Assembly: GCA_033398695.1 (NCBI GenBank)
Contig: CM065811.1
Span: 111,709,501 to 111,773,500 of the forward strand
DNA from: Orobanche coerulescens
Taxonomy: Eukaryota > Streptophyta > Magnoliopsida > Lamiales > Orobanchaceae
Direction of reading: 5' to 3'
Length of the DNA: 64,000 bases
Below are positions 22,540-33,856 of this stretch, one piece after another; within the stretch, counting starts at the first letter, position 1; each line of letters starts with the position of its first letter. The notes beneath the pieces were generated by a model. It saw only the letters and a program-made list of their open reading frames with translations. It had not been told where the DNA came from and made no database searches. The translations under genes were made by a program, and so were the position numbers.

Positions 22540-25500
22540 TGTAATACCCGGATTTTTAGTATAAATTTTTCGCGTTATTTTATCTGAGTATACTGTACAG
22601 TTTGGCATCTATACAGTATGGATAAAATAAATTGAGAACCGAGACAGTTATACTGGTGTGATTATCGTTTTTGATTGACAAATATATTCAGGATATGTTG
22701 TATCAGGTTGAACTGATTTGGATATCAGGTATACCGTATGAGAATATTTTTGGATTCAATATGTGTATTCAGTATGCCGTATGTTTGTATTTTGTACGTC
22801 GAGACGTCGGACAGGAACAGTTGGATTTTTGGCTAAGTATAAAAGCCATTACGTACGTTAAGCCTTGGAGCTTACGTACGTAAAATGTGTTAGCTTACGT
22901 ACGTTATATAGTGTACATAACGTACGTAACAAGAGGAATCGGACAGTGGGGCCCGTGGTCGGCAGCTTTCGGCGCAGATGTGGACAGGTGAGTCAACGGA
23001 CGGAGTTACGACGTTATACGGTGTATTACGTGCGTAATCGAGTATTATACTGTAGCAAGTCAACGTACGTATTACGTACGCAACGGATTAAGTGTTACGT
23101 ACGTTACGGAGTAGCCGGTCGAGTCGTGGCCGAGCATGGCCGGTCGTGACTCGTTGGAATGGCCGAGCATGGTCGGCAGTGATTCGTGGGGGTGGCCGAT
23201 CACGGTCGGCAGTGACTCGCTGGGGGCTAGGACTGGCCGATTACGTACGTAAGGCAGTGGCCGGTTACGGCCATAAGGGCCAGTTACGTACGTAAGCCAA
23301 CTGCCGGTTACGTACGTAATGGTTCCCGGCCAGGCGATGGCGTGCCATGGCGATTCGACGTAAGGCGATGGCGATTACGTACGTAACGTGCAGTGGTCCG
23401 CCTATTTAAAGGCCTGGACCGAGTCATCCGGCCATTTTCATGTTTTCTCTTCGTTTTTTGGCGATTTCTTTATCAAAGTGGATGGATTTGAGTAATATCA
23501 TCATCTAGCAACATGTTTTGGAAGTTTTATTCATGGATTAACATCATCTCCACCCGGATCGAAGGTAAGAACACCTAAACTTTTGGTTTTTGGATGTTCT
23601 TGAGATTTCTTGGTGTTTTGGCCGATTTGCTTCGTTTTGATTCAGATTGTTGATTGAAATTGATTGTAAACTCGTAATCATTCAATACTCTTGAAGTTTT
23701 GTGGAAAGAATTCGAGTATTTATTTGAATAATCGATTGAATTGGACTATGCCTTCAAAGTGTTCGATGAAATGTCTCAATGAGTAGAACTTGGAAAATTC
23801 TACACGTTTTCGTATGAATGATGGTTGAAATGATATTGTTGTTATGATTCTTGGTATTTACGAGAATTTTGTTAAGGGAAGATAATGAATTGGTGATCAA
23901 ATGATTCGATTATGTTGTTATGATTATGGAATCGTAGTATTCTCGATGTTCTTGGTGGTTTGTTGCGATTCATGATGTTATGAGAAGTATATGTTGAAGG
24001 ACATGATTGTATACACCTTGAATTATGATTAAGAGTTGTTTAGATGTTAGAAAACATCGGGCTATGTTGTTTTATGGATTATGAACGTGAATTTGTATAA
24101 TTCGTGTTCTTGAAGAACCCTTGAGTTACATGTTATGATTTTGGAAGGATTTCGGATAATTTTGGAATGTGATTATTCATGATAATAATCGGTAAATTGT
24201 TTTCTACGAATTTACAAGTATGAACAAGAAGGAGTTTTGTCTTCGTATTTGGAGTTGAAGTTGGAATCGAATATGTTATAAAATCCTTAATGTCGAGATG
24301 AATTGATCATTGATTTGATGAATACGTTTTAAAGTGTTGGTGTTTTGGATATGAATATGGAATATTCACATTTAGAACTAAGTTATGTATCTTGGTACAA
24401 TATTCGTATAGGAATACGAATATGATTTCGAGTTTGATGAGAATTATTATTCATGTTTGAATTTGGAAATTCATGCTTATTGAATAAGTGTTCAATTCGG
24501 ATAATGGAATTATTTGAAACCCTTGGAATATGGTTATCTATGATGTTGAATTAATCGGATTGTCCGGATTGATGATGATAACCGGTAATTGGTTTATATT
24601 ATGAATTTACAAGGAGGAAACATGTATCCGTATTTAAGATTGAATTTGGAATCGGTAATGTTAGACCCTTGTTGGTTTAAATTGATTATTGATATGATTA
24701 TCGGATTATGAATTGTGTTATGGTTTTAAATTCGTGATCGATTGATTTGGTTGTTCGGATTTGTGTCTAATCGGGATATGGTGGAACCGTTGGGTTTATT
24801 GATCGGTTATATTGATTATTGAGTTGCGACTTGTATCGTGGATATGGGTTCGTATTTGTTTGAGTTGTATTGTTTGGTTTTGTATATGATCGAGGTTTCG
24901 TTGAACCGTTGAGTTTGTTGGTTGAGTATGTCGGTTATTGATTTTTATCGAATGTGTGTTAATCGGTTATTGCAATAGGTTGATATATTTTGATCGTGGA
25001 TTATGACCGTTGTGTTGCGGTTGAAGTCGAAGAGTTCGTAGATTGCTTTTGGTCGGGGCTAAGGAGCTCGTAGACAAAGGCAATGGATTTTGGTAACGGC
25101 TTCGTGGTATCGGTATCGAGGCAAGTTTATACTTGTTCAGTTTATAATATTTGATGAATGGTTTCGTTTTCATTTCATTTATAATTCATATAGCAATGTT
25201 GTTAGAAATGTAAGTTGTCGGGATAATGGTTTGTATATCGTGCTCTGGTTGTATTAAATCATAAGGTATATGATTTAATTGTGTTCAGGGAAGACGTGAG
25301 TTATTTTTGGTCAAGGATATAGAATATCGGATATCGAGGATAGTTATCGTGATGACATAAGTATCGGGATAAAGGTTTTTGGTATTTAATGGATGGTACC
25401 TTATTTGAGATTATTTGTATAACTCTGTATTCGTTCAGGGATGTTGTTCGTGGAAAGGATGTTGTCTTCGGCTTGAGGTAATCTAAGTATTTGTTCAGTC

Positions 25501-27163
25501 ATGTGGATAATTAGTATGTTGAGTTGTTGTATATGTTGAGGTTTCGTATAATGAGTTTCGTATCGGTTATTCGTTGAGGGATGTTGATCCCAGGACTGTT
25601 GTATTGAGATCGTAGATCGTGTTGGTCATTCATTTGGGGATGATGATCCCAGGATTGATGTTTTGGATATTGACTAGTCATGTCGACTTTTCATTGTCGG
25701 TCTGTTGTTGTTCACTTCGGTGAGTCTTTTGATCCTTATTGGATATGTGTTTCTTTGAGTTTCGTTTTCATGTTGCATCGTGACATATCTCGAGTCATAT
25801 CTGCGTGCCGATTGGTTATTGTGTAGGATTTTTAGCCGGGCACATGATGGTTATGTGTTGATATTTCCGCATTGAACCGTGCACACGAGACGTAGTTCGT
25901 GAGGCTAATTAGGTACAAGACCACACGTGTATTTGATCGATACCCGGGGTGGCTTGTGCACGGACACATTTCCGGATCGGGCGTACTATGACGTCCATCT
26001 TTGAGCTATATTGTTTGGTCGTTCATCCTCCATTTATGGTTGGGTATGTTCGACAGTTTGTGACTGGTTGTTCATACGCCCGAGGGGTATGTTCGACAGT
26101 CGGAGTTATTTCTTGAGATCCATTATTGTTGATCATTTGGAGTTTACCTTGATGATGGTATTCTCAATTATCGTGATCCTTTATTGGCCGTATTGGAGTT
26201 ATCATGTCGATGATATTCTCAGTTGATTTATCGGTTGATCTGGTTATTGATCGTATAAGCATTCGCACTATACGTCGATGTTCGGGATTTGTTATCATTA
26301 TCATATGGTAGTTGATCTACAGATATGTTGTGTACTGTTGGTTTATCCAGGTTGAGTTTTGATTGTGTAATCCGATGGACAGAATTTGGCACGGATGAAT
26401 TATTTCATGATTATGAGTTATGATGATGTTTTGAGGATTGTTGGTATTTTTGAAATTCAATACAGATAATTGTTGTTAAGTTCATTTCGTCATTCGAGGA
26501 TGCGAAATGTGGATTATGGTAAGGATTGGATTATTATGGATTGGTAAGGTTATAACAGTAAGATTTACTTTGGTAGTATTCTTACTATATTATTACATTG
26601 GTATGTAATTATTTATGATGATGTGATCGGTATCATTATTGAGTATTGTGGCTGACCCCGTCGTGGGCTTTATTTTTAGGTACTCGAAGATCGAGTTAGT
26701 AGCGGTCGTGAAGGGATGAGCTTCCCGATGTGATACTGGCGGTGGCATGTTTTTGAGTATTGAGTATTTATTTCTGGTTGTTTTATTTCCGCTGCAAATG
26801 TGTATTTTAAACTGCTTTATCCGCTGTGTGTGTGTATTTCAAAATGGCCTTTTTGGCATTTTACGAACTTGGGTTATTTTTTGTCAAACTCTTTTTCCCG
26901 AACTATTTTATCGGTACGTTTAAGCGGCGTCTTAACGTACATTTTAAACTGTCGAGATTTGGCACTTCGCCTTGTATTTTCAAATGGTATTTTATGACGG
27001 TATTTCAAAATTAGGCTTTTGAAAATATTTGAGTATTTAAAATATTACCGTCATCGGCCTTTTGGCGCTTTTGAATTGGTTTTGTAAACGGTTTTTAGCC
27101 TGGTGGGTTCCGGCGCGGAACCCACGGCGCTGTAATATCCCGGATGGTTTTGGGGGTGTTACA
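22540..27163 (+). repeat. Solo gypsy LTR S1 (4.6 kb)
   Basis: It starts TGTAATACCC and ends GGGGGTGTTACA, flanked by a perfect 5-bp target duplication agacc (22535-22539 and 27164-27168). There is no primer site, coding region or second LTR inside, so this is a solo LTR left by recombination between LTRs. It shares termini and layout with the Tekay-type LTRs here. TATA (tatttaaa) is at 23403, which leaves about 3.7 kb downstream of the promoter. A splice-donor-like aaggtaag lies at 23563. Confidence 0.9.
22849..23410 (+). promoter_or_regulatory. S1 dyad array (TTACGTACGTAA type) and TATA box
   Basis: 12-bp palindromes start at 22849, 22872, 22895 and 22918, exactly 23 bp apart. Others are at 23026, 23061, 23072, 23095, 23241, 23265, 23284, 23308 and 23375. 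Most read TTACGTACGTAA or one base off. The TATA-like tatttaaa at 23403 follows the last copy by 17 bp. Spacers are not conserved. Confidence 0.75.
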
Positions 27164-27492
27164 AGACCGGCGGTTCAGGCCCTCCGGTCCTAAAAGGCCC
27201 ATCGGTTTGCATCGGCCGGCCCAGGCCGGCCAGCGGGCCTAACGGCTATTCGAGAAAAAATGGCGGATCCAGTGGATCGATCACGCCAATTGCCAACGGC
27301 TATGTCCTTCAAGGAGCCGTTGGCAGCCCCCTTCCCCACCCCCCAACGTCCCCATTAATCCCCCTTTTCCCTACCCATCCCCACTATAAATACTACATCT
27401 TCCTAACTCAAAATTCACCAATAATCACACTCTAATTCTCTCTAAAAATTCAATCTCTACTCTCTCTACTATACTCTCTATTTACTATCTCC

Positions 27493-29848
27493 ATGTCTAC
27501 CTCAAAGAACAACACTAACAAGGGCAAGGGCAAGGCCATTGAACTTGGCCAACGAAGTGGAGGAAGAAATTTTCAACCTCAAACTCAAAGGCCTAGAAGG
27601 GCCGATTTGGCGGAGGAAATTTCTAGACAAGTCGCCGAACGAATTCAAGCCGAAGAAGATGCCCGATTTGAAGAAATGGTTCATACGATGGAGAGCACGG
27701 GATACGAATTTCGTGGCTCAACAAATGATGATGAACATGAAGAGGACAAAGAGCACGAAGAAGACGAACAAAACCAACCTCCTCCTCCGCCAACAAGTAA
27801 GCCTAAGCCTCTCAAGTCCGAAATCTTTGTTAAACATTTTAAAAGAGAATTGGCTCCTATCAACGAAGGAGAACCTCCTTTATCCGATGGTCGAAAGAGA
27901 TTCATTGCTTATTGCAACTATTGCACAAAGCACTACAAATGGATCGAGAAGGGAGGCTACGGAACACTACAAAGGCACATGGAGGGGTTTCATCCATTCG
28001 AGTATGGAATATCTACTACTCAAACGCAAATTCGAGGTACTGCTAGTTCAAATTCGGCGACGGGTATGTCTTCTTCCGCTTTATTTAAATTTGAAAAAAA
28101 TCGATATGAAGATGCTTGTGCTAGATATTGTGCCATGGAAAAACAACCTTTTAATTATGCGGATAGAATAACGTATGAAGCTTCTTATAAAGATGGTTTG
28201 GGGCCTAATGTTAGCAAGGTAGCTAGAACTCAAATGCTTAAGAGAATTAGGAGACAATGCTTTGACAAAAACAAGATTTAATGAAATATTTAGTTCGTTT
28301 GTCTCAAAAAGTTTCTATTTGTGCCGATGTTTGGACCGATGCTTATAATAAAAATAGTTACATGGGAATTACTTGTCATTAGATTGATGCAAAATGGATT
28401 ATGCAAAAACGTTTGATTGCCTTTAGGGAGTTTGAAGAGCCTCACACGGCTCAAAATATTGCTTTAATTATTATTACGGTTTTAAATGAGTATTGTTTGG
28501 TTAACAAGGTATTTTCCGTTGGTTTTGATAATGCATCGGCGAACACCACTAGTATTCCGGAACTTGTTGAAGCATGTGCACCATCATTTGAAGGAAAATA
28601 TTTTCATTCTAGATGCATTTGTCATATTTTAAATTTATGTGTTCGAGATGCGCTTAGTATTTTTCAAGTTTCCGTTGTTCCTATTAAAAATGCCGTTAAG
28701 TATTTGCACAAATCAAAAACATTGGGGAAAAAATGGCAAAAATATTGTCGTGCAAAGGGTATTGTTTATACTTGTTTCAAATTAGATGTATCTCATCGTT
28801 GGAACTCTACTTATGAGATGATTAATAGTACACTAGAGTATAAGAGTTATTTATGCGATTTTTTTAGGAAAGTGTTCTCAAACATGCAATTAGTTCTTAA
28901 TGAGTGTATTTGGTATTCATGTATGGATTTGTATCATTTGTTAAAAGTTTTCATAATGCTACTAAACAATTATCGGGTGTTTATTATTGTACTTCCGTTA
29001 AAGTGTTGGAACATTGCATGTATATTGCCTTGTCTTTTAAGAGTTGTTTTAGTAGGCCAAACATGCAAGGTGTGATTTATTTTATGGTTCAAAAATGGCT
29101 CAAGTATTTTAGGGAGATTCCTATGGTTTTCTTACTTGTTAAGTGCTTAGATCCTAAATGGAAGTATGATGGTGTTTGTCAAATGCTTGGTATTTATTAT
29201 GATGCTTTTGCTCAAATGGACTTGAGTGATGTTGTAATTGATGGTGAAGGGGTCTTCTTTGATCTTCCTTCCGTGCCACAAATCAAGATAGATCTTGATA
29301 GGAGTTTGAGATCTATTTTTCAAGAATATAGATTAAAACATGGTAGTGAGTTTCCTTCTTCTACAATGCCTTCATCTATGATGCCTTCATGTGATTTTCC
29401 TTTTGAGATGAATGAAAGTGATCCTTTAGTTCAACAAATGCATGGAATGATGCAAAATAGAAGCAATTAACTTCCAATGGGGCAAGGTAATAGTGAATTA
29501 GATATGTTCTTGCAAACTCGTTTTGTATTTGGTGTTGAAGATAGTGGTCCGTCGATCGATGTGTTAAAGTGGTGGTCGAAGAGAGAGGAGTACCCAATAC
29601 TCTCCATCATTGCAAAGGAGTTATTTGCCGTCCCGGCATCCACCGTGTCCGTAGAACAAGCCTTTAGCATCGGAGGACTTATGCTAGATCAAAGAAGATC
29701 AAGGATGAAGCCGGCGAACATTGAAGCTACCATGTTGCTCGATGATTGGTGTAGGGCCGACCTTATATCTCAAGAACCGGAATGGGACGATGCAAATGAG
29801 AGCGAAGATGAAGCCTTCACCGAGACGGATCGATCGGATGTGGAGTAG
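27493..29848 (+). pseudogene. hAT transposase (zf-BED, hAT C-terminal dimerisation)
   Basis: The first ORF (27493-28281) has a basic N-terminus, an acidic linker and a BED zinc finger (YCNYCTKHYKW, then LQRHMEGFH). After a frameshift near 28270, the catalytic core follows in another frame with a TAG at about 28380: CADVWTDA carries the first aspartate, and VGFDNASANT and CICHILNLCV are typical RNase H-like fold motifs. A second frameshift near 28900 and a TAA at 29468 precede the dimerisation domain (WWSKREEYPILS, FAVPASTVSVEQAFS, MKPANIEATMLL). The intact protein would bind the terminal repeats and cut and paste the element. Two frameshifts and two stops make it inactive. The domain order matches the RICESLEEPER/DAYSLEEPER group. 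Confidence 0.88.
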
Positions 29849-30381
29849 AGAGCTCAAGTCCTTTATTATTATTATTTTTTCATTTCAAGAATTCAAGTGT
29901 AAAACTTCTTAAATTGTGCTTAACTTATTTGTTGTAATTTTCCTCATTTTTAATGCAAAATTATTGTGTCCTTATTTATTTGCAAAATTATTGTGTCCTT
30001 ATTCATTTGTAATTTTCCTCATTCTTAATGCAAACTTATTTGTTATAATTTTCCTTATTCATTTTTCAACAATTTAATGAGTTTTTAAATATTTAAAAAA
30101 AATCAAAACATTAAGAATTATCATTTTCTATTCATAAAAGTAATAAATATACAAGAATAAAATAAAAAAAATAATAATAAAAGTTAAACAAAAAAAAAAA
30201 AAAGCTGGCGGCCGGCCGTTTTAGCCTGACTACGGACCGGCGGGTTTCTAGCCCGGCACGGGCGGTCGGGCTAGTTTACGGTCCGGGCTCCGTCCCTTGT
30301 TTTGGGGACCGAGGACCGCCGGTTCGAGGCCCAAAACCGGCGGTTTCGGCCCGGCAGCACGTCTAGCTAGAGACTGCATGG

Positions 30382-31213
30382 TAGCGCATGCTATCGAGGG
30401 CAAGTCATCTGCAGTCATGCCAGTAATCTACAGTCAAGTTGGAGTCACCTAATGGATAGCGCACGCAAAGCCTACAATATCAGTGCATGCTAAGTTGTCA
30501 AACTTAGTGCACGTTAACATCTATTTACAGCGCTCGCTATCGCATTTATCTTAATCAAGGCAGAGAGTCAGTGAGGTCAGGATAGAAAAAGGAAAATCCT
30601 CTGCACATGCTACGGAAGTATACTTACGTACGCTATTCAGAGGTCTTAGCACACGTTACATGTCAAACCTTGCGCACGCTACCGGAAATCATATTTGTAG
30701 TCCAGTAGGCTCTGGATTCAAATCAAGGAAGCAATTACGTACGCTAAACAAGCTAACGTACGTTATCTGGAAAAGTTGTAGCGCACGCTACAATACATTT
30801 GTTAGCGCACGCTAAGCGTTCGAAATCCTACCGTTAGTCAACTTATCCGTTGGAACGCAATGGTCAAAAAGGAGATCCGTAAAATCAAGAAAGCTAATAT
30901 AAAATAATACTAGCGCACACTAATGTATCAGTACTAGCGCACGCTAAGTACTTTTTTATCCGTTGGAAAAGATACGTTGGGGAGACAAACCAACAAGATT
31001 CAACAGTCAAAAGTGAAGACCTATTGACCGACAATAACGCACACTACAGAAGACCGACTAGCACACACTAGACGTGTATTATGACTGTTGGTACAGTTTA
31101 ATGACCGTTCAGTTCAGTCAAGTCAAAGCTCGATAACGCACGCTATGAAGGATTATTAGCGCACGTTAATAATACGTTTTTCACCATATGAAGAAGGACT
31201 TGACACTATAAAT
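30382..31213 (+). promoter_or_regulatory. Copia A U3 dyad array and TATA box
   Basis: At least 19 12-bp quasi-palindromes lie upstream of a TATA box (tataaat, 31207). Starts with regular steps are 30457, 30481, 30505, 30528; 30601, 30624, 30647, 30670; 30779, 30803; 30911, 30935; 31035, 31059; 31134, 31157. Steps are 23 or 24 bp. The copy at 22369, left of the hAT, is exactly 24 bp from 30382 once the hAT and one target duplication are removed. Typical copies are TAGCGCACGCTA, TTACGTACGCTA and TAACGCACACTA. Confidence 0.78.
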
Positions 31214-31815
31214 ACCCATATCGCTTGGGTGTCTCAACACACAACTTCAAGCATTCAAGTATTCAAGCATTCAAAGCATTCTTGAGCTCAGATTACTATT
31301 TATTATTGCATTCTAAGTTGTGAGAGAAAAGATACAAGAGTGATACACATTGTAATATCTATTATACTTTGTATTCTTTTCATTTGGTTATGAGTGTTGC
31401 ATCACTCATACACGAGCATAATAGAAACGAATTAAGAGTCACTAATTCGGTGTTATTAGGATCTTTGATCCAGCATTGTTAGGATTACACTCCAATATTC
31501 GTAAGTAAGGATTATCTCGTTCCGATAGAACACTAGACACAAAGTTTATTTTGAGAGTGGTTGTGCTTGGACCAATAGAAGACAAGCGGTCGTAACGGTT
31601 GTTGTTCTCGGACCGATCGAAGACTAGACAAGTGTGTGGTTGTTCTTTAGCCAATAGAAAAAGTAGTCGGAGAGAGGACGTAGGCAAGATGCCAAACCTC
31701 TATAAATCTTTGAGTCTTTTACTTTCAGCACATTTTATCTTTATTCGCGAGAAAGTTCGATATTCCGCATTACCACTATTCAACCCCCCTTTTAGTGGTG
31801 AATTTATCTCTTCAA

Positions 31816-32154
31816 ATTTAACATCGGTTCTCTCAGAACCGATGTTAAATTAAAAATTAACAACGATTTTTCTAAAAACCGATGTTAAATTCTTAAAATT
31901 AACATCGGTTATTTCAATATCGATGTGAAATTGAAAAATTTAACATCAGTTCTCTCAGAACCGGTGTTAAATGAAAATTTTAACATCGGTTTTTACTAGA
32001 ACTGATGTTAAATGACAATTTAACATCAGTTTTTAGCATAACCGATGTTAATTTTCTTTAAAAATTTCAATTATGCCACCGCGTCTTTTTAAACATCGAT
32101 TTTTCCAAAACCGATCTTAGATGAGCGATGTTAAATGTCTTTTTTGTAGTAGTG
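31816..32154. mobile_element. CACTA (En/Spm) transposon end, truncated
   Basis: The right end reads ...TTTTTTGTAGTAGTG at 32154, the complement of a CACTACTACAAAAAA terminal repeat. Upstream, TTTAACATCGGTT and its complement AACCGATGTTAAA alternate about a dozen times, forming back-to-back short hairpins typical of CACTA subterminal repeats. No left CACTA terminus or transposase is seen, so this is a truncated copy or a small non-autonomous derivative. It lies between the end of the copia A LTR and copia B gag. Confidence 0.75.
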
Positions 32155-32190
32155 ATCATAAATGAGTTTGAAAGATAATATGAAAATACT

Positions 32191-33856
32191 TTGAAAAACT
32201 CAGCTGAAAATACCACAGCTGAGGTTCATGAGCTAACTATTTTGAATAGTGAAAAGTCAGCTGCACTTGCTCATATCAAAACTGAGCTTTCAAAATTGGA
32301 ACAGATAAACAGTGCACAATCTAAAGAGATAACATCTCTGAAAGCATCTATAACTCTTGATGGTTTGTGTATAAACCAGAGGCCACTATATTTGAAAGCA
32401 CGCCTTGGATATGACCCCAACACTCCCTCTAGTTCAAAAACCACTTTTATCAAGGGAGAAACTTATGTCCAGACTGCCGAGCCTATAAACCAACCTGTAT
32501 TTCAAAATAGGCAACATCCCAATCAAAAGTTTAGGCAGCAACCAAGGTTCATAAGGCAGCCACATAGACAGGAGACTAGGCAATGGCCAAGGCAGAAGCA
32601 ACAGTCAAAACATTATTCTACATATTACCAAAGACTCCCCAAAAACAGATTTCAAAATGTGAGAGGTAAATGGAAACCACAAGGTTATCCAAAATTTCAA
32701 AATGAACAGGTTTGGAGACCTCAAAATTTAATAAATGGTCTCACCCAAGATTTAGAAATGGCCCACACCAAAACCATTTTAAGTCATATCCTATATACAA
32801 ACCAGATCAAGGATATAGACCAAGACGTCATGCACCCCCTAGGAATAGCCAACATAATTTTCAAAACACCAGGAGAAATCAATTCTCCAGGAAGCCCACT
32901 AACCCCAAAGGACCCACTCAAATTTGGTACCTAAATATCTGCTTGTCTGATTGCAGAAAAGGTAGAAGGACTACTACCATGTCACCTCAAGCTCAACCAG
33001 TAGGAGGTGCAGAATGGTTTGTAGACTCTGGATACTCAAGGCACATGACAGGAAACAAGAAGATTCTATCAGAATATGTTAAACAAAGAGGTCCAGATGT
33101 AACCTTTGGAGATAGTTCTCTAGGTCAAACCAAAGGTCATGGGAAGCTGCTCAGAGAAAATATAATCATTACAAAGGTGCATTATGCCAAAGGGATCAAA
33201 TACAATCTCCTAAGTATAAGCCAATTCTGTGATGAGAACTCCTGATAGTCTTTACAAAATAGAAATGTATGGTGATTGATCTGCTCTCTAGATAAGTGAA
33301 GCTACAAGAATACAAAAGGAGAGATGTCTACCTGAAAGATTGGAAATCAGTATTACCAAATACTTGTTTCTTATAAAAAACAACTATTGAGGATGGATTG
33401 ATCTGGCACAAAAGACTATATCACCTGAACTTTAAAGCCATCAACCAAATAAGTTCTCAAAAATTGGTCAGACGACTTCCAGCAGAAGTATTCAAGAAAG
33501 AGACTCTTTGTGATGTATGCCAGAATGGAAAGCAAACCAATGCATCTTTCAAATCAATTCAGCCAACCACACTCACCACCAGAATCTTGGACCTACTCCA
33601 TATGGATTTATCTGGTCCTATCAAGCCAAGAATATTGAGTGGAATGAAGTATGCCTTAGTAGTCGTGGATGACTACTCCAGATATACATGGGTTGTCTTC
33701 CTCTATATAAAAAGAGTGAAACATTAACAAAGCTTCATGAGCTGATAAGAAAGATTGAAAATGATAAATCCCTCTTCATCATAAAGATCAGATATGACAA
33801 AGGAGGAGAATTTTTGAACAAGGCAATCACTGAATACAGCGATAAGAATGGAATCC
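32191..33856 (+). pseudogene. Copia B gag spacer, protease and integrase N-terminal part
   Basis: A coiled-coil spacer (32191-32470) passes into a basic, Gln/Arg/Pro-rich stretch. A frameshift near 32850-32930 leads to the protease (WFVDSGYSRHMTG, near 33016), with its DSG active site. After a disrupted stretch (33240-33390), the GAG-pre-integrase finger (IWHKRLYHLN, CDVCQNGK) and integrase start follow at 33398-33727 (LLHMDLSGP, VVVDDYSRYTW). A frameshift near 33720 precedes the second aspartate (IRYDKGGEF). The coding is split at 33857 by F1, and resumes at 39797 as the same codons. Confidence 0.85.

Larger units (their letters stand above)
22385..30365 (+). mobile_element. hAT DNA transposon (RICESLEEPER-type), with nested solo LTR
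   Basis: Terminal inverted repeats start TAGACGT on both ends and continue with matching GC-rich tracts (gccggttttgg motifs). The flanking 8-bp target duplications are gctacaga (22377-22384) and gctagaga (30366-30373), 7 of 8 identical, as expected for hAT elements. Removing S1 leaves about 3.35 kb, a normal size for an autonomous hAT. It encodes a broken transposase at 27493-29848. It inserted into the U3 of the copia A LTR. Confidence 0.85.
6898..31800 (+). mobile_element. Ty1/copia element copia A (SIRE/Maximus-like), interrupted
   Basis: Gag spacer, protease and integrase (6898-8830), then RT and RNase H (18447-20223), an extra ORF (20644-21897) and a 3' LTR (from about 22278) are collinear once the insertions are removed. 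Integrase before RT defines Ty1/copia, and an extra ORF after pol is typical of the SIRE lineage. It is interrupted by G2 (8836-18441) in the pol linker and by a hAT (22385-30365) in the LTR. Its 5' LTR and early gag are missing, cut at the junction with the Tat-like LTR. The 3' end near 31800 abuts a CACTA remnant and is approximate. Confidence 0.85.
22278..31800 (+). repeat. Copia A 3' LTR, split by hAT insertion
   Basis: It probably starts TGACTTAAAG near 22278 after the polypurine tract and resumes at 30374 after the hAT. The U3 part is full of 12-bp dyads (22369, 30382 to 31157), a TATA box is at 31207, and the segment ends with a C-run (cttttagtgg near 31790) typical of SIRE-type LTR ends. 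Without the hAT it is about 1.5 kb. The 3' boundary is not visible because the CACTA remnant follows. Confidence 0.65.

Noticed and set aside
26011..27014. Short ORFs in the S1 LTR
   Set aside because: They are small, unsupported by any domain and lie inside a solo LTR with clear boundaries.
22540..27163. S1 as a complete small retrotransposon (TRIM or LARD)
   Set aside because: No repeated ends inside, no primer site and no purine tract were found; termini plus a single target duplication fit a solo LTR.
31599..31853. ORFs near the end of the copia A LTR
   Set aside because: They lie in the R/U5 part of the LTR and overlap the CACTA boundary, with no recognisable domain.
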